NCBI GenBank assembly: GCA_010909725.1
Contig: JAACMV010000008.1
Location: 1-64,000, forward strand
Direction of reading: 5' to 3'
DNA length: 64,000 nucleotides
Source: Picochlorum sp. 'celeri'
Taxonomy: Eukaryota; Chlorophyta; Trebouxiophyceae
Positions 1 to 10,682 of the stretch are shown in pieces. The first letter of the stretch is position 1, and every line of letters starts with the position of its first letter. The translations under genes were made by a program, and so were the position numbers. Under the pieces are notes generated by a model. It was not told the DNA's origin and searched no databases. It saw only the letters and a list, made by a program, of their open reading frames with translations.

Positions 1-60
1 TAACCCTATACCCTATACCCTGTGCCTACGTCGTTCTCCCGGGCCAAGGGTAATGAGGGT
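1..60. repeat. Telomere-like degenerate CCCTATA units at window edge
   Basis: The window opens with about three CCCTA(T)A-type units, then runs into A/C-rich low-complexity DNA. This resembles a degenerate plant-type telomere repeat (CCCTAAA) and would fit a chromosome end or a subtelomeric junction, but three imperfect units are weak evidence. No gene is seen here. Confidence 0.3.
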
Positions 61-420
61 AAATAGGCCAATATTCGCCCCCATTCCACTGCCGCTACTC
101 CCATTCCAAAATTAAATATTGATAATACAAAAAATAAATTACCCAAAAATAAGAAAAAATCCAAAAAAGACAAAATATAGCACAAAAATAACACCCCCAA
201 CAAGACCAAAATACCCTAACCAAAAAAACACACCAACCAAAAACACCACCAAAACAACAAGAATATAGACAACAACACAATATCAAGAAGAATAACTACA
301 ATAACTACTATATATAATAAACACCCTTACTATATATACAACAACGACAACGACAAAAGACACGGCACACCACAAGCACTGCTGCTGCTGCTGCTACTCC
401 TACTACTCCTACTACAGCAA
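52..420. repeat. Subtelomeric duplicated block, copy 1
   Basis: This block begins at a GGGTAATGAGGGTAAATA motif and continues through C/A-rich sequence with CAA-type triplets to a CTG/CTA triplet tract near 378-415. Closely similar sequence, starting with the same motif, recurs from about 4499. It has no convincing coding potential on either strand; the open frames are artefacts of the extreme composition. Confidence 0.7.
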
Positions 421-539
421 AAGACAACCAACAAAATCCAAAGAAAAAATCAACAAAAGAAAAAATCTAGTAGGGAAAGAATCATAATGACATGTACAAC
501 AATATATATACGACGATGCTATGCTATACTATAAGTGGA

Positions 540-850
540 GCAGGGTAGAGCTACGACGTCCCTGTGGGAGAGGAGGAGATCCCTCGTCAACATCCCTAGA
601 AGAAAGAGAGAGAGACATGCTGTTACAATCATGGTCAATTTGAGTAATGTAATTCATATATTGAAAAAAGATGTATTTTCATATGTAACTACAACTTCCT
701 TCACAATTCAAACTACTATCTTGTTGTGAAGGAAGAGAGAACCCTCTGTACACTGGTTGGGATTCTACTCCATCCTCTTGTATCCAACCTCACTGCGTGT
801 CAAGGTTGAACGCTCTGTGTTGTTTGGCAACGACACGAGAGTGACAAGGC
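540..850. repeat. Direct duplication, copy A
   Basis: The stretch holds an AGGAGGAGATC/CGTCAACATC segment followed by a GAAGGAAGAGAGAACCCTC segment and a segment ending in CAACGACACGAGAGTG. All three recur in the same order at about 958-1220, with small indels and substitutions. It is a diverged direct repeat about 400 bp apart, and no gene is supported. Confidence 0.7.
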
Positions 851-917
851 AGTATGGACGCTGCCACAATAATAGCAATCAACAGGACACAACTGAACAG
901 ACATAGAGTCTCATACA

Positions 918-945
918 CAACAACAACAACAACAACAACAACACC
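918..945. repeat. (CAA)n microsatellite
   Basis: An uninterrupted run of about nine CAA triplets separates the two copies of the direct duplication. Similar shorter CAA runs occur near 1420, 1510 and 1850, so this triplet is a general feature of the first 6 kb. Confidence 0.85.
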
Positions 946-957
946 CAGGAGCTAGAC

Positions 958-1225
958 TGTAGCAGAGAGCTATGTCCCTGTAGGAGGAGATCTCTCGTCA
1001 ACATCTAGGGAGATGAGATCTCTAGGAGAGATCTGGTCATCATGGTCAATTTCATATACTGAGAAGATTTATTCTCATGTAACAACTTCTAATTCAAACT
1101 ATCTTGTGAAGGAAGAGAGAACCCTCTGTACATTGGTTGGTATTCTACTCCATCCTCTTCTATCGAACCTCACTGCGTGTGAAGGTTGAACGCTCTGTGT
1201 TGGCAACGACACGAGAGTGTCTTGG
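958..1225. repeat. Direct duplication, copy B
   Basis: Second copy of the 540-850 segment, shortened by several deletions. The best conserved part is 1105-1218, against 726-843 in copy A. Confidence 0.7.
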
Positions 1226-3070
1226 CAGTACGTTGTGTAACCTGCGAAGGAAATCCAGGCCACGACTGGCAATGTACGCTGCCACATAGACCCACAAACA
1301 ACATATCTATCAACATATGAGATATAATATGAGGTATAATAATAACACTATATATATATATATGGAAAGAATAAATAAAGAGCAAAGAATGAAAAGAATC
1401 TCTGCCTTCTTCTTCACAACAACAGCAACAACAACAGAAGGACAAAAACAAGTCAAAACAACATGACACACAGAGAGAGAGAGAGCTGTCATAATAGTAT
1501 ACATGAAATACAACAACAACAACAAACAAAAAAAGAATTCTCCTCCTCACACCAACGTCGTGTGCAGAACACTCCACACACAAGACAACCATGCAGTGAT
1601 AGTGTGTTGAATGGAGCCAAGCACCACAAATCCAGGATGTATATATCACCTTATAGAGGCTCTTGACGCACATCAAAGACTCATCAACGTAACGTCGCAG
1701 ACGAGGCCAACGACCTCTCTCACTAATACCACCCGAACTTCCCACTCTCAAGCAAGCTTTGCTTTCACAGCTGGCTGTCCCCACCCCCCTCCACACTCTC
1801 TCCCATCAGACGAGGTCTTGGATAGGAAGAGGAGGAGAGATATCACAACAACAACAACAACAAGAAAAAAGAAAATCTACCACTTTATTCGCCGGTCCAA
1901 CGCCCCTTGTGATGGGGTAGAAGAATGAAACAACAACAAGGCAGCAAAAACCACGAGGCACCCCCTTCTCGCGTGGTGGAGCGGTCTCATGGTCGTCCTT
2001 TTTTATTGTCCTCATTTACGGACACGCCTGAAAAAGAAAAAAGCCCTCATCGACGCTGTCCCTGCTATATAGATGGACCTATCTGGCACCTTCCATAGTT
2101 TCTTTGGATACATTCAACACTTGGTGGTAACATCGCAGATGTGACCCTAAACAGAAAACGCACTCAGCCACTTTCTTGCACATCATGTGGCCTCGGTGAT
2201 CCCACACCCTCGCCACTCACCGGCAGTGCATAGCAGTATGGGTTGTTGGTGTTGGTTAATTGGACGAATAAAACAATATTAAGGGCTATTTCAGTCGGTA
2301 CCGAGTCGAATGGATCTCACGAACCGACGTTGGTCCATTCCGATCGCGTCGCGACGGTTGGGACGAACACGCCCAGAATCGTTCCTTTGTGGGCATAAGG
2401 GAGCATCATTCTTGCTTTAAAATTATATATCAGTCGAAAGAGCCGACGATTGACCACCACGGAGCACAACAGGGTTCCAACAATAACCGTTCCACGGGAA
2501 TGTCATGACAACACTCGCAACGGTGCCAACAAGCCACGACCTATTGTATTGTCCCAGAGGTTCCCACCCTCTATCTTAAATTGATATATATGTATCCCTC
2601 CAACAATCAAACTCACAAAGTTTGCTTTGCCCAGAGGTTGTTGTGAATTCTGTTGGGACGCGAACTACTCCTGATGCTGGCGAGCGGGGAAGCTCTTTAC
2701 GATGCCAGTTCCTTCTCATCAAGTCCATATGAATGCCTAAACTCGGCAGGCCACGGTGAAAGCTCTCAACCATCGAGTCTGAGGCAACTGCTCCTGCTTT
2801 GACTCCTGGGCCAGGAGTCCTGGCCCGTTACAAAAACATGCGGTGACCAAAGTTGGTGGTCGCCACCCAAATGCCCGATCTCGCACTTCGCACGGTTTCT
2901 ATGAATACATAAAAGACTCAAAAGCGCCACGGACGCGGCGAAACAAGACTCAGCCGACAAGCAGCGCGTGATTTCTAATCCCAATTATCCCTTATCCCTT
3001 TTTAGCCCTTCCTGGTGATCGGTCAGAAGGATGCGTGGACCGGACTCAACAGTCGACTAATTTTTCAAGG
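1226..3070. other. Subtelomeric DNA without supported genes
   Basis: Low-complexity A/C-rich sequence with TA runs (about 1350-1362) and CAA runs up to about 1950, then more balanced sequence to 3070. Part of it (about 1795-2025) recurs at 5205-5390. Long open frames on the minus strand here are rich in Cys, Ser, Val and Phe repeats translated from triplet repeats, and look spurious. Confidence 0.5.
1990..2023 (+). repeat. Conserved 33-bp fold-back motif, copy 1
   Basis: The segment reads TGGTCGTCC, then T6, then ATTGTCCTCATTTACGGAC. The same motif, allowing a few changes, appears six times in the first 8 kb: 1990, 5355, 7159 and 7854 on plus, and 7029 and 7796 on minus. It is probably a conserved end of a small non-autonomous element. 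No protein is encoded. Confidence 0.65.
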
Positions 3071-3077
3071 GGAGCCA

Positions 3078-4235
3078 CCAAGGTGACCACTTCAACACAA
3101 CGAATGACCATGCCAGAGACAATGTCCACTCTTCTCGCTTTGTCCATACATTGATATTATATAAATACATCCACACAAAAACGCGCAGGACTGGACATTG
3201 TCTTTGACACCACCAAACACGCGCTATAAGGTCGCTGACACTCACCACCAGTGTCACCACTTCAACACGCCGAATGACCATGCCAGAGACAATGTCCACT
3301 CTTCTCGCTTTGCTCATACATTGATATTGTATATATACATCTATAGAAAAACGCGCAGGACTGGACACTGTCTTTGACACCGCCAAACACGCGCTATAAG
3401 CTCGGTCATACTCACCACCAGTGTCATCACTTCAACACGCCGAATGACCATGCCAGAGACAATGTCCACTCTTCTAGCTTTGCTCATACATTGATATTGT
3501 ATATATACATCTATACAAAAACGCGCAGGACTGGACATTGTCTTTGACACCACCAAACACGCGCTATAAGGTCGCTGACACTCACCACCAGTGTCACTAC
3601 TTCACCCCGCCAAATGACCATGCCAGAGACAATGTCCACTCTTCTCGCTTTGCTCATACATTGATATTGTATATATACATCTATAGAAAAACGCGCAGGA
3701 CTGGACACTGTCTTTGACACCGCCAAACACGCGCTATAAGCTCGGTCATACTCACCACCAGTGTCATCACTTCAACACGCCGAATGACCATGCCAGAGAC
3801 AATGTCCACTCTTCTAGCTTTGCTCATACATTGATATTGTATATATACATCTATACAAAAACGCGCAGGACTGGACATTGTCTTTGACACCACCAAACAC
3901 GCGCTATAAGGTCGCTGACACTCACCACCAGTGTGGCCACTTCAACACGCCGAATGACCATGCCAGAGACAATGTCCACTCTTCTCGCTTTGCTCATACA
4001 TTGATATTGTATATATACATCTATACAAAAACGCGCAGGACTGGACATTGTCTTTGACACCACCAAACATGCCCTACAAGCTCCCTGATAGTGACCACCA
4101 TTGTGAAACACTTCAGCCCCCTGAAAAGCAACCTCAGAGACATTTGTTTTTTCTCTAGCTTCTCTCAGATACTAGTTATATATGATAATATATCTGGGCA
4201 AACGGGCGGGACTGGACACGTTTTCGTCTGGTTGG
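3078..4235. repeat. 170-bp satellite array with 340-bp higher-order period
   Basis: A landmark (ATGACCATGCCAGAGACAAT) recurs at 170-bp intervals near 3105, 3275, 3445, 3615, 3785 and 3955, giving six good units. A degenerate seventh unit follows at about 4082-4235. Two unit variants, one with GGTCGCTGACA and one with GCTCGGTCATA at the same place, alternate over most of the array. Segments 340 bp apart (about 3341-3556 and 3681-3896) are therefore nearly identical. Each unit carries an AT-rich core and a GCGCAGGACTGGACA segment. Open frames through it are a by-product of the unit length. Confidence 0.92.
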
Positions 4236-4498
4236 TAGACCACTGCAAAGGTTTGGACTACTGACAATCACCTTCTTCCAAGTGGGGGCGCCTTTTTCTC
4301 TCTGTGGCGCGCCCAATTTTGTGCCAGTTTTGGACCCCTCTGAAATGGACCCTTAGCAAAATTTTTTTCAGTTCTGACTCGTGTTTGATGCTATTGAAAG
4401 GCAAATAAAACTTAATATGTGGAGAGACGGAGCACATCGTCAAAAAATCTATACCCTACCGTGCTTGACACATGGATTTGGGCCATATAATGGGCGAG

Positions 4499-4720
4499 GG
4501 TAATGAGGGTAAATAAGGCAATATTCACACCCAGTCCACCGCCGCTACTCCCATTCCAAAATTAAATATTCAAAACAAAAATAATAAACTACCAAAAAAT
4601 ATGAAAACATCCAAAAAAGCCAAAATATCACAAAAATAACACCCACAACAAGACCAAAATACCCTAACCAAAAAATACACACCAACCAAAAAACACGCCA
4701 AAATAACAAAAAAATAGCTC
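4499..4720. repeat. Subtelomeric duplicated block, copy 2
   Basis: Repeats the 52-420 block, starting at GGGTAATGAGGGTAAATA, and lies directly after the satellite array. The copies agree well through the CCGCTACTCCCATTCC segment and the following A-rich stretch, then drift apart. Confidence 0.7.
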
Positions 4721-5204
4721 ATAATACCCTTTATATATGATAATGATAATAATAACATGCACAACAACAATCCACACCACCAATAATAACACGACACGAC
4801 AAGAAGAACAACCTGGAGCTACCCTACACAGACAACATATGAGATGGAAAAGAGAGGTATAATAGTAGTAGCATATATAAAAAGAATACATAGAAGACAT
4901 GAGACATGAAAAAGAATGAAAAAGATCGTCTCCTTCACAACAACAATAACAACAAGAAGCAAGATGTGGCAAGCACGAGAGTAACGATGCACCGATGCTG
5001 GAGCAAGTATTTCAATATCATCATCATGCATGGCACGTTGTCTTACTTAAACTACATGTGATGCAATGAGCATAGTAGGATAATATATATACAATTGCGA
5101 CGCTTCTTGGAATGGTGGGAATGGGGAAGATCTTGTGTTGTGGTGTTGAAAGACTGCTCCACAGCTCTATCCTCCTCTCCACCTGTGTGTGCTCCACATA
5201 TCCA
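4721..5204. other. Low-complexity DNA, no gene seen
   Basis: A-rich and CAA-rich sequence in the style of 200-480, with a TA run near 5084-5092. No open frame shows family resemblance or balanced composition. Confidence 0.5.
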
Positions 5205-5390
5205 AGCGCCCCCATCAGAAGAGGTCTTCGATAGGAGGAAAAGAAACAACAAAAGTGAAACTACCATACCATCGGTCAAATGTCTCTTGTGATGGGAGGT
5301 GAAAAAAGCACGCTGAGTGTGGCCGAGCGGTTTTAAAGCGTGTGGGCTGGCCCATGGTCGTCCTTTTTTATTGTCCTCATTTACGGACGG
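5205..5390. repeat. Second copy of the 1795-2025 segment
   Basis: The GAGGTCTTxGATAGGA segment and the final 33-bp motif (5355-5388) match 1805-1825 and 1990-2023. The sequence between has diverged. At 5318-5345 this copy carries a tRNA-like stretch noted separately. Confidence 0.6.
5314..5346 (+). other. tRNA-Leu/Ser-like 5' fragment (relic)
   Basis: TGGCCGAGCGGTTTTAAAGC matches the D-arm and A-box of class II tRNAs (Leu or Ser type). No anticodon arm, long variable arm or T-arm follows, and none precedes it within 150 bases. A T6 run follows at about 5363. It is best read as a relic or a tRNA-derived piece of the repeat, not a functional tRNA. The match is short and could be chance. Confidence 0.25.
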
Positions 5391-6954
5391 ACACCCCCGA
5401 AAAAGAAAAGGAGGCCGATCTCACCGATCGGTCCAATACCATGTCGGACCGATGCCTTCAGTCTATCTACCCTCTCCCTAAGAAGACGGATGAAAAAGAC
5501 CTTTGAAGAAGAAGAGCTACACCTTTTGTTCTTCTTCTTTTCTACAACTATTATTACTGATGGTTTACTACTACTAAAAACAAACAACAATAGTTACTGC
5601 TGTTGCTGCTCGAGAGGTAGAAACAAGGAAGAGAGGAGTAGCACAACATGTGTGCTCACCTACCATCCACAGACTCAACCAACAAAACAGCAAAACAGCT
5701 CCATACATATCTCCACACATACTGATTCGTGGATTCAGAAAACACAAGAATAACACGAATAATCAAAAAATGTGTTCTAATCCATCTACTCTATCGTATG
5801 CTAAGGAGTAGGACGACGTGTGAATATAGGGTGGATGTGGACACTCACACACACAGAGATCTGTTAGGAATCATGCAACACACCTGCTGTCCTGACACGC
5901 GACTGCTTTTTTAGCAGTATTTCTAGTAGTTTGTCGTATCCTTGTACAACAATACAAGAACAAAAGATGTATAGCAGAATCAATCTGGTTTTGATTGAAA
6001 TGATAGGTGTTGTCTGTCCAGCAGATACTAGGAATGAATGTGGCCACCACAGGAGCTGCTCTGACCTGGATCAATGAATGTAGGAGCTACAACTACAGAA
6101 GAAAAAAAAGAAAGGCTTCTCCGCTACACAACAACAATCAAAACGAAAACAAAGAACAAACAGAATGTATTCCCATGCGTTTGTATACCAGATTGGAACA
6201 ACAATACAACAAGAGCCTGTGACAAAAGAAAGGAGGTGAGCTCACCCTCAACAGGTTGGTTGTTGAATGGGGCTCTACTAGTATGTGACACCGTGTCGAA
6301 TAGTCGAGATTCAAAAGGCAGGCAAACAATAAGAGAAGGAGTTGAGAAGATGATTGCAACAGCAGGTACAAAAAAACCGAGGCAAGAAAAAACCAAGCCA
6401 CGCGCCAGACTCGCAGGACAAATCGATCCATCCGTTCGAAAAAGAAAAGAAAAATCAAGAGCGGAAAGCACACAGGGAAAGTGCAACGTTCGACGACAAA
6501 CAATGGGGTAGGTTCACCACAAGAGGCCCAGAGGTTGCATCCCACAACCACCTGCTGGCTTGGTTTTCTTTCGTCTGTCGTCTCCTTGACTTGATTCGAT
6601 ACTAGTTTTAAACGTTGGATTGACACGTGTAAGATTTGATTTAATCTCACAATCAATACTGCGCAGAGAAATGGTGGGACTCACGGTCGGTCCACATGAG
6701 AGTCCACATGAGAATGGATGTCCACATGCTACACAATGGTCCATCTGCCTCGGATGGACCCTCAGATGGACCGTCCATCCATAGCCTTAGAATGTATGCG
6801 TACATTGCCAAACCACCACGATGACACACGATGATTGCATACATACCACTAGTAAACCATGTAACAGATTAATAATGATGTTTATTACTTCCTGAGAGTC
6901 GTAGGAGGAGTGCTTGATGGGAGTGGAGAGTCTGTGTTGGTCTCACTGACAGTG
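5391..6954. other. Subtelomeric DNA without supported genes
   Basis: Mixed low-complexity sequence. Several overlapping open frames of 70-170 codons exist on both strands at 6007-6656, but they overlap each other, lack family resemblance and are rich in Lys/Arg or Phe/Leu from biased composition. I do not call any of them a gene. Confidence 0.45.
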
Positions 6955-7215
6955 TCCGCTCCTGGCATCCACTCGACCGGAGACATATCACTCATAGTAG
7001 TACTTCTCGTCGTCTTCTCTCTCTCTCCGTCCGTAAACAAACACAATAAAAACAGGCGACCACACCATACCACACTATACCCTACACCGGCACACCGGCA
7101 CACCGGCACACCGGCACACCGGCACACCGGCACACCGGCACACCGGCACACCGGCCATGGGTCACGATTTTTTATTGTGTTCAATTACAGCAGAAAAAAA
7201 AACACTTGGGTAGCC
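6955..7215. repeat. Fold-back element, copy A
   Basis: It starts with TGTCCGCTCCTGGCATCCA and a CGACCGGAGACA segment. An inverted copy of the 33-bp motif (7029-7063) follows, then a CACACCGG minisatellite, then a direct copy of the motif (7159-7190), and an AACACTTGGGTA tail. The two motif copies face each other and could form a stem. The same parts in the same order occur at 7734-7915, which defines a repeat family. Confidence 0.7.
7086..7154. repeat. (CACACCGG)n minisatellite
   Basis: About eight perfect tandem copies of an 8-bp unit, inserted in the loop of fold-back element A and absent from copy B. It looks like a recent local expansion. Confidence 0.93.
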
Positions 7216-7733
7216 TACTTGGGGAGTGTGTATCGATCGCTCTAGTGTTCAATTACATTGAATATGCCATAATTATACTTGCAAAAACGTCCCGTCGACA
7301 CCGCGACGAATGAGAGTCCCCATTAAAAACACAGCTGGTCGTCGTCAATTCCGTTCGCATCACATTGTTGGGACGAGGGGGAGGGGCCTGCAGAGCTGTC
7401 ACCCATGGGCAGGAAGGGCCATTAATATGATTCATAGGTTCATAATAATTCCATCATACGACCCACATATGGCCACATCCACAGAGAAGGGTCCCGCACC
7501 ATTCCACGGGAATGCCTTGGCAATCACAGTGGACAGAGCCACGACGTCCAGGACCTCTCTTTCTCCTGATGGGTTTCTGCACGAATCGTTGATTGACATT
7601 GCAATACTGTTGAATCAAATCAATGCGACGGCAGAGAAACAAAACCAAGCTCAAGCAGGCGGGTGACAGTGAGTGTGTTGCGCCAAGAGCACGCTAGCTT
7701 GTTCAACCCTGTGGCTCTCTGACTGAAAATAGT
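7216..7733. other. DNA between the two fold-back elements, no gene seen
   Basis: Unremarkable mixed sequence. A CCACGGGAATG segment near 7505 resembles one at about 2492, which hints at another diverged duplication. No coding frame is supported. Confidence 0.4.
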
Positions 7734-7915
7734 GTCCGCTCCTGTCATCCATTCGACCGGAGACACAATGTCAACAACGCTCGTCGTGTTTGTCTCTGTA
7801 ATTGAACACAATAAAAAAGACGACCACGCAACATTTGTTATGAAATCGACGCAGGTCACGATTTTTTATTGTGTTCAATTACAGCAGAAAAACACTTGGG
7901 TACTTGGGTATGTGT
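7734..7915. repeat. Fold-back element, copy B
   Basis: It starts with TGTCCGCTCCTGTCATCCA and a CGACCGGAGACA segment. The inverted motif is at 7796-7827 and the direct motif at 7854-7884, about 26 bp apart, giving a near-perfect stem-loop. An AACACTTGGGTA tail is shared with copy A. Confidence 0.72.
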
Positions 7916-8246
7916 GGGTCCCAAATGAATCTCCAAAAATCCTTTTTAATATCACACATATCACCAATAGCCGTAAAAGAAGAAGATTACAAATCGAAGA
8001 AGCGCCCAATTGCATAGGGTAGGGTGCATGTCCACGGAATGCGACGGCAAATCCCAAGGTCGTCGCAGTCATGTGTCCACGATTCGACATCCGATTGCTA
8101 CTAAAACAAATAAAGCCGAACCTAAGAGAAGTTGAACGAGTTGGAAACAACGCAGGCCGACCATATGCACCCAAGACGAGGACAAGGAGACAATGCTTTA
8201 AAAACAAATTTGCTACATGCAAAAATTTGCAATTAATTGCATTGCA

Positions 8247-9606
8247 TCAACCAGAAATCAATTTATGATGAACACCAGGACGTGCCCCTCGAACTTTAAT
8301 GCCATCAGCTTGAATATACACATGAGAAAAGACCTCGTCTAATGGGGGATACGGATCAGACTTGGCCTTTTCCACCGCACTGTCAATCTCTTTTTTCAGG
8401 CTCTTCTCGATCGCCTTCAGCTCTGATGCCTCGCACATTTTATTGTCCAACAAAAGTCTGCGGACATGCTCGATTGGGTCGCGCTTTTGCCGAACATTGC
8501 TGATCTCATCGCGCGAGCGATATGTGCTGCCAGGATCGGACATGGAGTGCCCGTGGTACCTGTATGTGTCCATCTCGAGAATCATGGGCCCATTCTCGAG
8601 GGCGTACTTTTTGGCATATGCAAAAGCCTGCTTCACTGCAAGCACATCCATTCCATCGACCTTCATTCCGGGCATGTAATCTCCTCTGGAATAGAATGCA
8701 GGAGACTTGGCTGCTCTCCATTCTGCAGTTCCCATTCCATAATGATTGTTCTCGCAGACAAACAAACATGGCAAATCCCACAATGCCGCCATATTGAAAG
8801 CTTCAAAGACTTGTCCTTGGTTCGCAGCACCATCCCCGTACATGGTGATGCCGATGCTTCCATCGTCCAAATATTGATGAGCCAGTGCCAACCCTGCTCC
8901 AACGGGAACTTGAGCTCCCACAATGCCCTGCCCTCCGTAAAAGTTGCTCTCCTTGCTGTACATGTGCATGGAGCCTCCTTTACCCTTGGATGCCCCCGTG
9001 TACTTCCCCATGAGCTCAGCAATCACACCGTGCACAGTCCCACCACGAGATAAATAGAGTGCGTGGTCTCTGTACGATGTGATGATCGAATCATTCTTGG
9101 TGATGCTAGCCTCCATACCAACGGCAACCGCCTCCTGACCATCGTACAAATGACAGAACCCACGGATTTGCTTCGCTTTGTAGAGCATATCCGCTGTAAT
9201 CTCCATGCGCCTCATTCTGTACATGTCGGTGAAAAATGCTACAAGTTCGTCCTTCGTCGTGGTCACCGTCGTCGATGGACCGTCACATTTGTGCGTCTTA
9301 AATGGATTTATCTGAATTGCATGCATGATGTAACGTCTTAAATGGAGAAAACCCGCACATCGTGAGGGAAGAACGGAGACAAAAGCTCATCCCGGCCATG
9401 CACGACGGACTCTCGCCCATGGGGGTCGCAGATACAAACCCAACATCGTATATCATACATATATATCATTTTGGACCATCGATACGCACCTCCACGGTCA
9501 ATTCCTCCGAAGCAGCACTGGACACGAATCTCTGTAGCCCTAGCAAGAGCCTGGCGTCCTTGCTGGCCTGCGGCGACCTGATCCGTCTGGCAATTGTTCC
9601 AATCAT
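8247..9606 (-). CDS. PDHA1: Pyruvate dehydrogenase E1 component subunit alpha, mitochondrial
   Basis: Thiamine-diphosphate-dependent E1-alpha subunit that decarboxylates pyruvate in the mitochondrial PDH complex. Two exons: 9606-9490 and 9311-8247 (393 aa, normal for the family). Exon 1 encodes a basic presequence beginning [13 protein letters not shown], and the splice (GAG|GTGCGT to TTCAG|ATA, phase 0) joins TVE to INPFKTHKC, the usual start of the mature chain. The TPP-binding GDGAANQG...ENN motif lies near residues 198-228. The mitochondrial-type phosphorylation loop HGHSMSDPG near 293 separates it from plastid E1-alpha and suggests control by PDH kinase. It is divergent from the thioredoxin m gene. 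The exon 1 boundary is inferred. Confidence 0.93.
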
Positions 9607-9938
9607 AATTAATTTGAGGAATCGATATGGTGTCCTTCCCCGTGCGGGCCCGCACTGTGTTTGAGACGACTTCGCGTTGTTTTTTAACATTGGCTCCCAT
9701 CAAGTGTCGTATTTGACAGGCGTGAATTCTCTCCGGAGAGATATCTCTCTTGTGGGTGGCGACCCATGGGCCAGGCCTGCTCGGCTTCGGATGAGATTTG
9801 GGATTGAGTTTCCAGCTGCGATAATGTCCACTACGGTGGGCCCATAAGAAGGATCCAGTCGACCACATACGATAGATTTCTTCAAGTTAATTTGATTATA
9901 TTCACTGCAGATCACGAATATCATCCAACGTGTGAGAA
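9607..9938. promoter_or_regulatory. Shared divergent promoter region, PDHA / TRX m
   Basis: The 332 bases between two divergent start codons must hold both 5' UTRs and promoters. I see no clear TATA element or repeat and no further gene. Confidence 0.4.
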
Positions 9939-10517
9939 ATGGCATTTACTACCACAATCGCGACACCCAAGCCTGTCGCTGCTGGACACGTAGCTGGGCG
10001 TGTCGGTCGTCAGACTTCGTTCGCTAACCGTGTGCAAAAGTGGGAACCTAGATATACTTCGCTGGCAGCTAGAAACGTTGTGGTTCGTGCCGGGGATGCG
10101 ACATCAACAGGTACGTTGTCTTCGAGAGTCGTCGTGACCTGAATGAGCCCGCGCCTCTTTCTTGTTCGCCACATTGATGCATGCCGTGTTTTTACAGGTG
10201 CTGGAGCTGTGAATGACGACACCTGGGAGGAGCTGGTGCTCAAGTCCTCTGTGCCCGTGCTCGTGGACTTCTGGGCCCCTTGGTGCGGGCCATGCCGCAT
10301 GATCGCTCCCATCATCGACGAGATTGCGCAAGAGTATGGGGATAAATTGAAGGCGGTAAAGCTGAACACGGATGAAAGCCCACAGGTGGCCACCGAGTAT
10401 GGCATCAGAAGCATCCCAACTGTTATGGTGTTCAAGGATGGTCAGAAAATGGATGCTGTCATTGGAGCTGTCCCCAAGTCGACGCTGGTGCAGACGATTG
10501 AGAAGTATATGAACTAG
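9939..10517 (+). CDS. TRXM: Thioredoxin m-type, chloroplast precursor
   Basis: Plastid thiol-disulfide reductant that transfers electrons from ferredoxin-thioredoxin reductase to stromal enzymes. Two exons, 9939-10110 and 10198-10517 (163 aa), with splice ACAG|GTACGT to TTTTACAG|GTGC in phase 1. The first 50 or so residues start [16 protein letters not shown] and look like a transit peptide (Ala/Thr/Arg-rich, almost no acidic residues). The thioredoxin fold follows, with active site WCGPC at about 86-90 and the cis-proline in RSIPT near 130. The [13 protein letters not shown] context is the m-type form. TGTAA poly(A) motifs occur at 10594 and 10626. Confidence 0.93.
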
Positions 10518-10682
10518 GTCTCTGTATTTTGTGCTTCTTCTGAGAGACACTACAATGTTGCAGGGGGGTGGAGGAGGAAAACAGGAATACAGTTGTAATT
10601 CTGTACCGCACCACAGGGTAAATAATGTAATTGACAAACAATATTGCTACCAATAATGACAGGAAAACAACAACAACAAATA

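Noticed and set aside
1170..1796. 208-codon minus-strand open frame
   Set aside because: The translation is dominated by runs of Cys, Val, Phe and Tyr from triplet and TA repeats, with no family resemblance.
3057..4111. Overlapping minus-strand open frames with near-identical 71-residue products
   Set aside because: They are translations of the 170-bp satellite unit. The repetition comes from DNA period, not from a gene family.
3078..4235. Possible CRISPR-like array
   Set aside because: Units are 170 bp, with no short repeat/unique spacer structure, and the genome is eukaryotic.
6074..6656. Two opposed open frames of 145 and 172 codons
   Set aside because: They overlap each other on opposite strands in low-complexity DNA, with skewed Lys/Arg or Leu/Phe composition and no recognisable domain.
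8466..9053. 195-codon plus-strand frame opposite PDH E1-alpha
   Set aside because: It is antisense to well-supported exons of a known enzyme; a shadow frame.
9338..9868. 176-codon minus-strand frame upstream of PDH E1-alpha
   Set aside because: The real exon 1 with a mitochondrial presequence lies in another frame (9606-9490) and splices in phase. This frame has no such fit.
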